The notes beneath the pieces are model-generated. The model did not search any database and was not told where the DNA came from. It worked only from the letters and a program-made list of their open reading frames with translations. A stretch of DNA of 64,000 bases from positions 1 through 64,000 of the forward strand of contig CAMNQX010000003.1 in NCBI GenBank assembly GCA_946550725.1. Direction: 5' to 3'. Below are positions 47,509-54,779 of the stretch, one piece after another (position 1 is the first letter of the stretch; every line of letters begins with the position of its first letter). The position numbers and the translations under genes are program-made. The stretch is from an uncultured Clostridia bacterium. GTDB lineage: Bacteria > Bacillota > Clostridia > Oscillospirales > Oscillospiraceae.

Positions 47509-49185
47509 TTGCAGAATGAAAAAAAGTCCACCTTCTTTGGCGGCGCGGCGGTGCTGATGGTCGGCTCCATTTTGGTGAAGCTCATCGGCGCGGTCTACAA
47601 GATCCCGTTGGGCAACATCCTCTCCAACGAGGCGTATGTAGACTTCAACACCGCGTACAACGTCTATAACCTCTTCCTCACCATCGCCACGGCGGGCTTG
47701 CCGGTGGCCCTGTCCAAGACCATCGCCGAGGCCAACACCCTGGGCCGCCGCAACCAGGTGGACCGGGTGTTCTGGGTGGCGTTTAAGACCTTCCTGTGCC
47801 TGGGACTGGTGAGCTTTGCCGCCATGAGCATCTTCGGCGGGCCGTTGGCGGTGGCCATGGGGGACGACTCCGCCATCTATTGCGTGCGTGCCTTGTCCCC
47901 GTCGGTGTTGTGCGTGTGCGTCATGAGCGCCTTCCGGGGCTACTATCAGGGCCACTCCAACATGGTGCCCACCGCCACCAGCCAGATCATCGAGTCCTTC
48001 GGCAAGCTGGTCTTTGGGCTGGCCCTGGCCTTCCTGGTGCTGAAGCTCCTCCCCGGCGCGGAGAGCTACCGCCAGCGCATGGCCGCCGCGGGGGCCATTT
48101 TGGGCGTGTCCATCGGCAGCGTCATCGCTCTGGGCTATCTGATCGTCTGCTTCCGCCGCACCAGCCGCCGGGAGAAGGCCCAACCCTCCGCCGACGTGCC
48201 CGACAAGAGCGGAGACATCCTCCGGCGGCTGCTGGAGCTGGCCATCCCCATCACCCTAGGCTCGGCGGTGGTGTCCATCGTCACCATCATCGATACCCGG
48301 GTGGTGCTGGACCTGCTGGAGGACATGTACGAGCGGCTGCCCCACCTCATCACCCCCGAGGCGGTGGCCCAGTCTACCGAGGCGGGCGGCGTGGTCCCCG
48401 CCCTCTACATGGCCCAGGGTCTCAAGGGGATCTACGATAAGTGCATGGCCATCTACAACCTGCCCTCCCAGCTCATGGTGGCCCTTACCGCCAGCGTCAT
48501 TCCCGCCGTCTCCGCCCACCTGGCCCGCCAGGACACGCTGGGCGCAGGCAGAACAAGCAACTCCGCCTTCCGGGTGGCCATGATCCTGGCCCTGCCCATG
48601 GGCGTCGGGCTGTTTACCCTGGCGGAACTGATCCTGGAGCTGCTGTTTCCCGGCAAGCTGGACCTGGCTGTCGGCGCGCCCATTATGGCGGTGCTTGGGA
48701 TCGCCACCATCTTCGTGTGCATCATGTCCATCTGCAACTCCATCCTCCAGGCCCACGGCCATGTGGGCATCCCCGTGTTCACCGCCATCGTGGGCGGCGT
48801 GGTGAAGATCGTGGTCAACTACGTTTTGGTGGGCAACGACGCCATCAACATCAAGGGCGCACCCGTGGGCACCCTGGCCTGCTTCGCGGTGGTGGCGGTG
48901 CTGGATATGATCTTCATTCACCGGGTGGTGCCTGAGCCGCCAAAGTTCCTCCAGGCGCTGGCAAAGCCCTTCGTGGCCTCGGTGGCCATGGGCGCCGCCG
49001 CATGGGGCGTGGCGGGGCTGTTCAGCCGGGGCGTGGCGGGGCCGCGCTTTGGCTGTCTGGCGGGCATCGCCGTGGGCGTGGTGGTCTACGCCGCGCTGGT
49101 GGTGGCGCTGAAAATGCTCTCCAGGGACGACCTGGCCCTCATGCCCAAGGGGGACAAGATCGCCAAGATTTTGCACATTTCGTAA
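47509..49185 (+). CDS. Lipid-linked oligosaccharide flippase, SpoVB/MurJ-like
   Basis: 558 residues from a TTG at 47509 with AGGAG nine bases upstream; an earlier ATG at 47491 precedes the ribosome site. Fourteen hydrophobic helices in the MOP-superfamily arrangement are seen, with the start FFGGAAVLMVGSILVKLIGAVYKIPLGNIL (quoted in part) typical of SpoVB-type polysaccharide transporters. Such proteins flip lipid II or related precursors during growth or sporulation. It follows the deaminase gene by 33 bases, which seems a matter of placement rather than function. Confidence 0.87.
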   Translation: MQNEKKSTFFGGAAVLMVGSILVKLIGAVYKIPLGNILSNEAYVDFNTAYNVYNLFLTIATAGLPVALSKTIAEANTLGRRNQVDRVFWVAFKTFLCLGLVSFAAMSIFGGPLAVAMGDDSAIYCVRALSPSVLCVCVMSAFRGYYQGHSNMVPTATSQIIESFGKLVFGLALAFLVLKLLPGAESYRQRMAAAGAILGVSIGSVIALGYLIVCFRRTSRREKAQPSADVPDKSGDILRRLLELAIPITLGSAVVSIVTIIDTRVVLDLLEDMYERLPHLITPEAVAQSTEAGGVVPALYMAQGLKGIYDKCMAIYNLPSQLMVALTASVIPAVSAHLARQDTLGAGRTSNSAFRVAMILALPMGVGLFTLAELILELLFPGKLDLAVGAPIMAVLGIATIFVCIMSICNSILQAHGHVGIPVFTAIVGGVVKIVVNYVLVGNDAINIKGAPVGTLACFAVVAVLDMIFIHRVVPEPPKFLQALAKPFVASVAMGAAAWGVAGLFSRGVAGPRFGCLAGIAVGVVVYAALVVALKMLSRDDLALMPKGDKIAKILHIS

Positions 49186-49288
49186 AGGGAACACCCTTTA
49201 CTTTTTGGTATTTTTATCCGTTTATTTCCAAACTGAAGGCAAAAAAGCGAAAATAATTGAAAAAAGGGCTTGCAGAAAGAGGTAAAAT

Positions 49289-50098
49289 ATGATAGATTTT
49301 CAGTATAAACCCAGTTATGACGTTTCCGACCTGGAGCGCATCGTGGCCGTTTTGCGCGCGCCGGGGGGCTGTCCCTGGGACGCGGAGCAGGATCACCACT
49401 CCATCCGCCGCAATCTGCTGGAGGAGGCCTACGAGGCCTGCGAGGCCATCGACGAGGAGAGCGCGGAGCACCTCCGGGAGGAGCTGGGGGACGTGCTTTT
49501 GCAGGTGGTGTTCCACGCCCAGATGGAGAAGGAACAGGGCGGCTTCACCCTGGACGACGTGGCCGACGGGGTGTGCAAAAAGCTCATCTTCCGTCACCCC
49601 CATGTGTTTGGGGATGTGGAGGTAGCCGATTCCAACCAGGTGCTCACCAACTGGGAGGCCCTTAAGCGGGTGGAGAAGAGCCAGGAGAGCTACACCGACA
49701 CCCTGCAGGCCGTGGCGACCTCTCTGCCGGCCCTGTGGCGGGCGGAGAAGGTACAGAAAAAGGCGAAAAAGGCCGGCTTTGACTGGCCCGACGCCTCCGG
49801 CGCGGTGGACAAGCTGTCCGAGGAGATGGTTGAGCTGAAGGAGGCCATGGCCTCCGGGGCGCAGGACGCCATCGCCGAGGAGCTGGGCGATCTTCTGTTC
49901 GCGGCGGTGAACGTCTCCCGCTTTTTGAAGGTGGACAGCGAGGACGCGCTGAACGCCGCCACGGCGAAATTCATCCGCCGCTTCGCCCTGGTGGAGGAAA
50001 AGGCCAAGGCAGAGGGCAGGGACATGAAGGACATGACCCTGGCGGAGCTGGACGCGCTGTGGGACAGCGCAAAGCAGGACTTAAAGGGTGAGCCGTAA
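49289..50098 (+). CDS. mazG: Nucleoside triphosphate pyrophosphohydrolase MazG
   Basis: 269 residues with two MazG domains. The first has CPWDAEQDHHSIRRNLLEEAYEACEAIDEE (in part), with the E-x-x-E...E-x-x-D metal site completed by LREELGDVLLQVVFHA; the second repeats it as LSEEMVELKEAMA and IAEELGDLLFAAVNV. It hydrolyses noncanonical or excess NTPs. AGAGG lies seven bases before the ATG. It is followed by the HU gene, as in several Clostridia. Confidence 0.93.
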   Translation: MIDFQYKPSYDVSDLERIVAVLRAPGGCPWDAEQDHHSIRRNLLEEAYEACEAIDEESAEHLREELGDVLLQVVFHAQMEKEQGGFTLDDVADGVCKKLIFRHPHVFGDVEVADSNQVLTNWEALKRVEKSQESYTDTLQAVATSLPALWRAEKVQKKAKKAGFDWPDASGAVDKLSEEMVELKEAMASGAQDAIAEELGDLLFAAVNVSRFLKVDSEDALNAATAKFIRRFALVEEKAKAEGRDMKDMTLAELDALWDSAKQDLKGEP

Positions 50099-50163
50099 GG
50101 CCGCTTTTAAGTATAAATGGTCTGAAAAGACCGAAAACGTAAAAAACGTAGGAGGAATTACCA

Positions 50164-50439
50164 ATGAACAAGGCAGAACTGATCAACGCCGTCGCCGAGA
50201 AGGCCGGCCTCAGCAAGAAGGACACCGAAGTCGCCGTGAACAGCCTCATCGAGGTCATCACCGCCGCTCTGGCTAAGGGCGACAAGGTGCAGCTGGTTGG
50301 CTTCGGCGGCTTTGAGGTCAAGGCCCGTGCCGCCCGCGTCGGCCGCAACCCCAAGACCAAGGAGCCTATCAACATCGCCGCTTCCAAGGTCCCCGTCTTC
50401 AAGGCCGGCAAGGCTCTGAAGGACGCTGTTGCGAAGTAA
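50164..50439 (+). CDS. hup: HU-family nucleoid protein
   Basis: 91 residues, the standard HU length. [40 protein letters not shown] and [20 protein letters not shown] contain the DNA-wrapping arm with the conserved R-N-P motif. It compacts DNA and assists integration and replication; it could be the host factor for the nearby element. TAGGAGG lies nine bases before the ATG. A strong terminator follows. Confidence 0.97.
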   Translation: MNKAELINAVAEKAGLSKKDTEVAVNSLIEVITAALAKGDKVQLVGFGGFEVKARAARVGRNPKTKEPINIAASKVPVFKAGKALKDAVAK

Positions 50440-50465
50440 TTTCGTTCCCCCTTTTTGAGTGGCAT

Positions 50466-50496
50466 AAAAACGCCGCGGCTTTGCCGCGGCGTTTTT
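50466..50496 (+). terminator. Terminator of hup
   Basis: AAAAACGCCGCGG with CCGCGGCGTTTTT around CTTTG, ending in a long T run. Confidence 0.92.
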
Positions 50497-50503
50497 ATTT
50501 TTC

Positions 50504-50532
50504 TTGCCATTTTCGGGCGGGCGGCGTATAAT
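50504..50532 (+). promoter_or_regulatory. Promoter of deoC
   Basis: TTGCCA (50504-50509) and TATAAT (50527-50532) with a 17-base spacer, 37 bases before the deoC start. Confidence 0.78.
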
Positions 50533-50568
50533 GACCGTAAACGATTTTAGGTTAGGAGGTCTGTCTAA

Positions 50569-51234
50569 ATGAAACATCAGGACATTTTGAGCCGCTGCGA
50601 CCACACGCTGCTGAAGCAGGACGCCACCTGGGCGCAGATCAAGGAGATCTGCGACGATGGCAAGAAGTACCACTGCGCCAGCGTGTGCATTCCCGCCGCC
50701 TATGTCCGCCAGGCCGCGGACTATGTGGGCAACGACCTGAAGATCTGCACCGTCATCGGCTTCCCCAACGGCTACTCCACCACCGCCACCAAGGTGTTTG
50801 AGACGGAGGACGCCATCAAAAACGGCGCGGACGAGATCGACATGGTGGTCAACATCGGCTGGGTGAAAGATCAGCGCTGGGACGATATCCTGGCTGAGCT
50901 GAAGGCAGTCAAGACTGTCTGCCAGGGGCGCATTTTGAAGGTCATCATCGAGACCTGCCTGCTCACCGAGGAGGAGAAGATCAAGCTCTGCGAGCTGGTG
51001 AGCCTGTCCGGGGCGGACTTCATCAAGACCTCCACCGGATTTTCCACCGGTGGCGCCACCCGGGAGGACGTGGCTCTGCTCCGCAAGCACGTGGCCCCCA
51101 CCGTGAAGGTGAAGGCCGCCGGGGGCATCGCCACTCTGCAGGACGCCGAGGACTTCATCAAGCTGGGCGCCGACCGCCTAGGCACCTCCCGCATCGTGAA
51201 GCTGGTCAAGGGCCAGCAGGGCGAGGGGTATTAA
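50569..51234 (+). CDS. deoC: Deoxyribose-phosphate aldolase
   Basis: 221 residues. It splits 2-deoxyribose-5-phosphate into glyceraldehyde-3-phosphate and acetaldehyde in deoxynucleoside catabolism. [11 protein letters not shown] at the start, [24 protein letters not shown] and [15 protein letters not shown] (with the Schiff-base lysine) and VKAAGGI are diagnostic. TTAGGAGG lies before the ATG. It is transcribed alone and is followed by a hairpin terminator at 51394. Confidence 0.96.
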   Translation: MKHQDILSRCDHTLLKQDATWAQIKEICDDGKKYHCASVCIPAAYVRQAADYVGNDLKICTVIGFPNGYSTTATKVFETEDAIKNGADEIDMVVNIGWVKDQRWDDILAELKAVKTVCQGRILKVIIETCLLTEEEKIKLCELVSLSGADFIKTSTGFSTGGATREDVALLRKHVAPTVKVKAAGGIATLQDAEDFIKLGADRLGTSRIVKLVKGQQGEGY

Positions 51235-51393
51235 GTAAGGGAAACAAAGAAAGATGCAACCGCATCCCCGTAGGGCGCGGCTTCTCAGACGCGCCGTTTG
51301 GCCTTGACCTTCGTGGGGCGCGACGACTCGGCGCGCCGTTCTCTTTCTGGCAACGCTCTGCGAAGGAATCCCCGTATTGCATTTCGTGAAAAC

Positions 51394-51416
51394 GGGGGCC
51401 AAGCCCCCTCTTTTTT
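51394..51416 (+). terminator. Terminator after deoC
   Basis: GGGGGC-CAA-GCCCCC followed by TC and T6. It lies 160 bases past deoC in a noncoding gap (51235-51759) that also contains REP-like pieces near 51272-51300 and the structured RNA below. Confidence 0.65.
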
Positions 51417-51480
51417 GCAGCCCATTTCTTTTTTCTCCAGAGAAAAAAGAAACGGTCCGCACGCCAAAGAAAAAAGAGCG

Positions 51481-51716
51481 TCTAAATGTGGGAAATTTGC
51501 CGGGATGGTTGCGTGCGTGGAAATTTGTGAGGTCCTACCTTCCTAGTCCTGTTTGGCCCTGCGGCTAGAGCCGGCGGGACAAAATGTGGAACCGGTCCGT
51601 CCTCTTGCGCCGGCCGTTACGGCCTCACTGGTCGGAAATATAGTAGGTAGGACGGTTGAAACAACGCCGCCTAGGTGGGTGAGAACGTGCGGGCGGATGA
51701 GGGCGATGCGTGCCGC
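51481..51716 (+). ncRNA. Structured noncoding RNA candidate (possibly raiA-motif)
   Basis: No protein is readable here, yet pairing is extensive. A perfect 9-bp stem (51532-51540 with 51645-51653) encloses a hairpin (GTCCTG 51546-51551 with CGGGAC 51575-51580) and a second arm (ACCGGT 51591-51596 with ACTGGT 51627-51632) capped by GGCCG-TTA-CGGCC (51612-51624). GTTG-AAA-CAAC follows at 51655-51665. The near-repeat GTGGGAAATTTG and GTGGAAATTTG precedes it, and a strong terminator ends it. Size, multi-branch form and isolation resemble the raiA-motif RNAs of Firmicutes, but that name is a guess by resemblance. The strand is chosen from the terminator. Confidence 0.55.
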
Positions 51717-51752
51717 AAAAGGGACGGCTTCTCACGAAGCCGTCCCTTTTTT
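51717..51752. terminator. Bidirectional terminator after the structured RNA
   Basis: Perfect stem AAAAGGGACGGCTTC with GAAGCCGTCCCTTTT around TCAC, followed by TT on the plus strand. It can end both the plus-strand RNA and the minus-strand transferase gene. Confidence 0.88.
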
Positions 51753-51759
51753 CATCCCT

Positions 51760-52215
51760 TCACCAACACACACTATAATAATAGGTCTCGCCCTCATGCT
51801 CCAGTGTGCCCTGGACGCAGTGTTCCGGGGTGGGCAGGGGAGACCAGGTGAAGCCCCGGCCCAGCCGCTTGCAGTTGGCCTCTTGGGCCGTCCACCAGGC
51901 GAGGAAGTCCGTTCGGTCGTCGTACCCCGCCTTTCTGGCCCGGGCGGTCAGCCGGGGAGAGACGGCGCGGACGCGCTCCAGGTCCAACCCGATGGGCTGC
52001 GGCCCCACGGCGCACGCCGCCAGCGTCCCGGAGTGGCTGATGGACACCTGGGGACCGCCGGGGAGATAGGGCCTGCCTGTTTCGGTGAAGCGGAGGGAAC
52101 CGCCTGTCACCGTCTCACAGAGCCGGTGGGCCACGGTGTGGCGGGCGGCGCAGTCCGCTACAGGGGCCGTATAGACCGCCGCCCCGTCCGGCAGCGACAG
52201 CTTGAAGAATTCCAC
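51760..52215 (-). CDS. 4'-phosphopantetheinyl transferase (Sfp-like)
   Basis: 151 residues from a GTG at 52215 with AAAGGAGGTGG upstream. VSISHSGTLAACAV and IGLDLERVRAVSP carry the magnesium-binding acidic residues, and the later FLAWWTAQEANCKRLGRG is the W-x-x-K/A-E-A-x-x-K motif, here W-T-A-Q-E-A-N-C-K. It installs the phosphopantetheine arm on carrier proteins. At 151 residues it is shorter than Sfp (224), lacking part of the N-terminal half, which is also seen in other short family members. Target carrier protein unknown. Confidence 0.85.
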   Translation of the reverse strand: MEFFKLSLPDGAAVYTAPVADCAARHTVAHRLCETVTGGSLRFTETGRPYLPGGPQVSISHSGTLAACAVGPQPIGLDLERVRAVSPRLTARARKAGYDDRTDFLAWWTAQEANCKRLGRGFTWSPLPTPEHCVQGTLEHEGETYYYSVCW

Positions 52216-52238
52216 ACGGCCACCTCCTTTTTGCTTGA

Positions 52239-52267
52239 ATTATACCGTCTTTTTCCAACGTGTGCAA
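52239..52267 (-). promoter_or_regulatory. Promoter of the phosphopantetheinyl transferase gene
   Basis: On the minus strand TTGCAC (52262-52267) and TATAAT (52239-52244), 17-base spacer, about 25 bases before the GTG start. Confidence 0.72.
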
Positions 52268-52319
52268 GAGAATTGCGGCGCATACTAAGGGAAAGACAAA
52301 ACGAAAAGGAGGGAGCACC

Positions 52320-53633
52320 ATGGAATCCATCTGGCAGCGCACCGCGCCCCAAATGGAACTGCCCCCGCTGGAGGGGGAGCGGCGCACCGATATTCTCATC
52401 ATCGGCGGCGGGATCGCGGGGATGCTGTGCGCGTATTTTCTGGACAAGGCCGGGGCGGACTACCTTTTGGTGGAGGCTGGGACGGTGGGGGGCGGGGTGA
52501 CAGGCAAGACCACCGCGAAGATCACCGCCCAGCACGGCCTTTTGGTCCAGAAGCTGCTGAAGAACTGGGGGAAGGAGCGGGCCAAGCTGTATTGGGAGGC
52601 CAACTGTCGGGCCGTGGAGCAATACCGCGCGCTGTGCGGGGAGATCGGCTGCGAATTTGAGGAACAGCGCGCCTGCGTCTTTTCCCGCTCCGACCGGGAC
52701 GCGCTCCTGCGGGAGGTGGAGGCGCTGGACGCCCTGGGCGTCAAGACCTCCCTTCGCCGCAAGACGCCGCTGCCCTTCCCGGTGGCGGGAGCGTTGATCC
52801 TGGAGGGCCAGGGCCAGCTGCACCCCCTGCAGTTCCTCCGCACCCTGGCCAACGGCCTGCAGGTCTACGAGCACACCAAGGTGCGGGAGCTGGCGCCGGG
52901 GACGGCCTTCACCGACCACGGCGTCATCCGCGCCAACAAGATCGTGGTGGCCACCCACTTTCCCATCCTGAACAAGCACGGCCTCTATCCCTTAAAGCTC
53001 TACCAGAGCCGCAGTTATGTGCTGGCGCTGGAAAACGCTCCGGTGTTTGACGGGATGTATGTGGAGGGCAAGGACAACGGCCTGTCCTTCCGCCGCTTCC
53101 ACGATCTCCTTCTGGTGGGCGGCGGAGGGCACCGCACGGGGCATAAGGGGGGCGGCTGGGCGCAGCTGCGCTCGCTGGTGAAGCGTTGGTACCCCGAGGC
53201 GCGGGAGGTGGCCTGCTGGGCCACCCAGGACTGCATCACCCCTGACGGCGGCGCCTATGTGGGGCAGTACAGCCCCCGCACCCCCGATCTCTTTGTGACC
53301 ACCGGCTTCAACAAGTGGGGCTGGACCACGGCCATGGCCGGGGGAGAGATCCTCTGCGACCTGCTGCAGGGGCGGGCCAACCCCCATGCCACCGCCTTTG
53401 CCCCCGACCGGCCCATGCCCCCCGCCGCCGCCCTGGGCAACGCCGCCCAGGCGGTGTGGAACCTGATCCGCCCCACAGCGCCCCGCTGCCCCCACCTGGG
53501 CTGCGCCCTGCGGTATAACCCTCAGGAGCGGTCGTGGGACTGCCCCTGCCACGGCTCCCGGTTCGATGAGAACGGCGCGTTGCTGGACGGCCCCGCCACC
53601 GACGGCATGAAGCGCCGTCCGCCGTCGCCTTGA
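52320..53633 (+). CDS. FAD-dependent oxidoreductase with C-terminal Rieske domain
   Basis: 437 residues from the ATG at 52320 with AAAGGAGGGAG upstream. Residues 22-360 are a DAO-type flavoprotein: TDILIIGGGIAGMLCAYFLDKAG is the dinucleotide fold (quoted in part), and the conserved TGKTTAKITAQHGL segment marks the group fused to Rieske. The C-terminus has CPHLGCALRYN and CPCHGSRFDENG, the two Cys-x-His pairs that bind a 2Fe-2S cluster. It probably oxidises an amino acid or amine and passes electrons internally. Substrate unknown. No signal peptide, so cytoplasmic. Confidence 0.9.
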   Translation: MESIWQRTAPQMELPPLEGERRTDILIIGGGIAGMLCAYFLDKAGADYLLVEAGTVGGGVTGKTTAKITAQHGLLVQKLLKNWGKERAKLYWEANCRAVEQYRALCGEIGCEFEEQRACVFSRSDRDALLREVEALDALGVKTSLRRKTPLPFPVAGALILEGQGQLHPLQFLRTLANGLQVYEHTKVRELAPGTAFTDHGVIRANKIVVATHFPILNKHGLYPLKLYQSRSYVLALENAPVFDGMYVEGKDNGLSFRRFHDLLLVGGGGHRTGHKGGGWAQLRSLVKRWYPEAREVACWATQDCITPDGGAYVGQYSPRTPDLFVTTGFNKWGWTTAMAGGEILCDLLQGRANPHATAFAPDRPMPPAAALGNAAQAVWNLIRPTAPRCPHLGCALRYNPQERSWDCPCHGSRFDENGALLDGPATDGMKRRPPSP

Positions 53634-53640
53634 CGCGAAA

Positions 53641-53668
53641 AGGCCGTTTCCCTGATGGGAAACGGCCT
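53641..53668. terminator. Bidirectional terminator
   Basis: Perfect 12-bp stem AGGCCGTTTCCC with GGGAAACGGCCT around TGAT, between the convergent Rieske and DegV genes. Confidence 0.82.
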
Positions 53669-53685
53669 TCAGATGGTCTGCTGTG

Positions 53686-54546
53686 TTACGACTTTGCTTC
53701 TGTGTATACCAGCCCGAACCCGCCGGGGCCAATGTGGCAGCCGATGGTGGCGCCGATCTCCTGGGGCTTGGAGACGGTCAGCCCTTTGAGCTGGCTCTTG
53801 AGCTTCTCCAGGAATTCCAGGCAGTTGGCGTCATCCTTGGCGAAGATGGGGATGATGGGGAAGGCCTTGTCGATGGGGTGGGCGGCGATGATGTCGCACA
53901 GGGCGGCGGTGGCCCGCTTCAAGCCGGGCACCTTTTTGACGACATCCACCTCGCCGTTGTCGGTAAAGCCGATGAGGGGCTTGATGCTGAGCACCGAGCC
54001 GACCGCTCCGGCGATCTTGGACAGCCGCCCGCCCCGCACCAGGTATTCCAGCGTGTCGATGCAGGCGAAGAGCCGTACCCGGGCGCGGTAGTGCTTCAAC
54101 GCCTCGGTGATGTCCTCGGCGGACTTCCCCTCGTCCCGCAGCTGGCAGGCCCGCAGCACCACCAGCTTCTCCGCCGCCGCACCCGCGGCCTTGCGGGCGT
54201 CCACAATGTGGATGTTGGGGTAGGAGACCATGGTCTTGGCAGCCATGGCGGTCTGGTAGGTGCCCGACAGGGCGGAGGAGATAGAGACGTATACCACGCT
54301 GTCCTTCTTCTCCCGGGCATCCTCAAAAATGTCCAGGAACGTCTGAAGGGACGGCTGGGAGGTGGTCAGGACCTCCCCCTGCTCCATTCGCTCCCACAGC
54401 GCGGACATAGATACGCTGTGGTCGTCCACAAAGCTTTCGTTGCCCCACGCCAGACTCATGGGAATAAGACCCACCTGATGCGCCTGAAGCTCCTCAGAGG
54501 TCATATCCGAGGCGGAATCGGTGTAGATCCGAAGGTTTCCGACCAT
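53686..54546 (-). CDS. DegV-family fatty-acid-binding protein
   Basis: 286 residues from the ATG at 54546 with AAAGGA eight bases upstream. The N-terminus RIYTDSASDMTSEELQ is the DegV start, TTSQPSLQTFLDIFEDA and VVYVSISSALSGTYQTA hold the lipid headgroup-binding serines, and RGGRLSKIAGAVGSVLSIKP is the second signature. DegV (FakB) proteins bind fatty acids and hand them to the FakA kinase for phospholipid synthesis. No fakA is in view. Confidence 0.93.
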   Translation of the reverse strand: MVGNLRIYTDSASDMTSEELQAHQVGLIPMSLAWGNESFVDDHSVSMSALWERMEQGEVLTTSQPSLQTFLDIFEDAREKKDSVVYVSISSALSGTYQTAMAAKTMVSYPNIHIVDARKAAGAAAEKLVVLRACQLRDEGKSAEDITEALKHYRARVRLFACIDTLEYLVRGGRLSKIAGAVGSVLSIKPLIGFTDNGEVDVVKKVPGLKRATAALCDIIAAHPIDKAFPIIPIFAKDDANCLEFLEKLKSQLKGLTVSKPQEIGATIGCHIGPGGFGLVYTEAKS

Positions 54547-54645
54547 AACGTACATCCTTTCCCGAAAAATCTGAAAAACCGCATTTCCTAGTTTGTGATA
54601 TCATTATATACTGGTTTGACGGAATAATCAACCCCTAAAAAGCCG

Positions 54646-54702
54646 CCACAAAATATAGTGGAAATTTTTATAATAAACCTATTGACGCACAATATATTGT
54701 GT
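54646..54702 (+). promoter_or_regulatory. Pair of NrdR-type boxes before nrdD
   Basis: CCACAAAATATAGTGG (54646-54661) and GCACAATATATTGTGT (54687-54702) match the NrdR consensus acaCwAwATaTwGtgt. They are 41 bp apart, i.e. four helical turns, and the second covers the promoter spacer. NrdR represses ribonucleotide reductase genes when dATP is high. Confidence 0.82.
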
Positions 54703-54710
54703 GCTACAAT
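54682..54710 (+). promoter_or_regulatory. Promoter of nrdD
   Basis: TTGACG (54682-54687) and TACAAT (54705-54710) with a 17-base spacer that is almost entirely the second NrdR box. Confidence 0.82.
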
Positions 54711-54779
54711 ACCTCTTGCACGGCCCGACACAACATAAGCTCAAAGGGGCAGAAACATAGAGAGAGTAGGAGAATCATC

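Noticed and set aside
46078-48183. A 701-codon minus-strand frame opposite the deaminase and flippase genes
   Set aside because: No motif; low-complexity His/Gly/Val content typical of antisense frames in GC-rich DNA.
51298-51568. Short open frames in the gap after deoC
   Set aside because: They overlap a terminator and the structured RNA; lysine- and arginine-rich reading without ribosome site.
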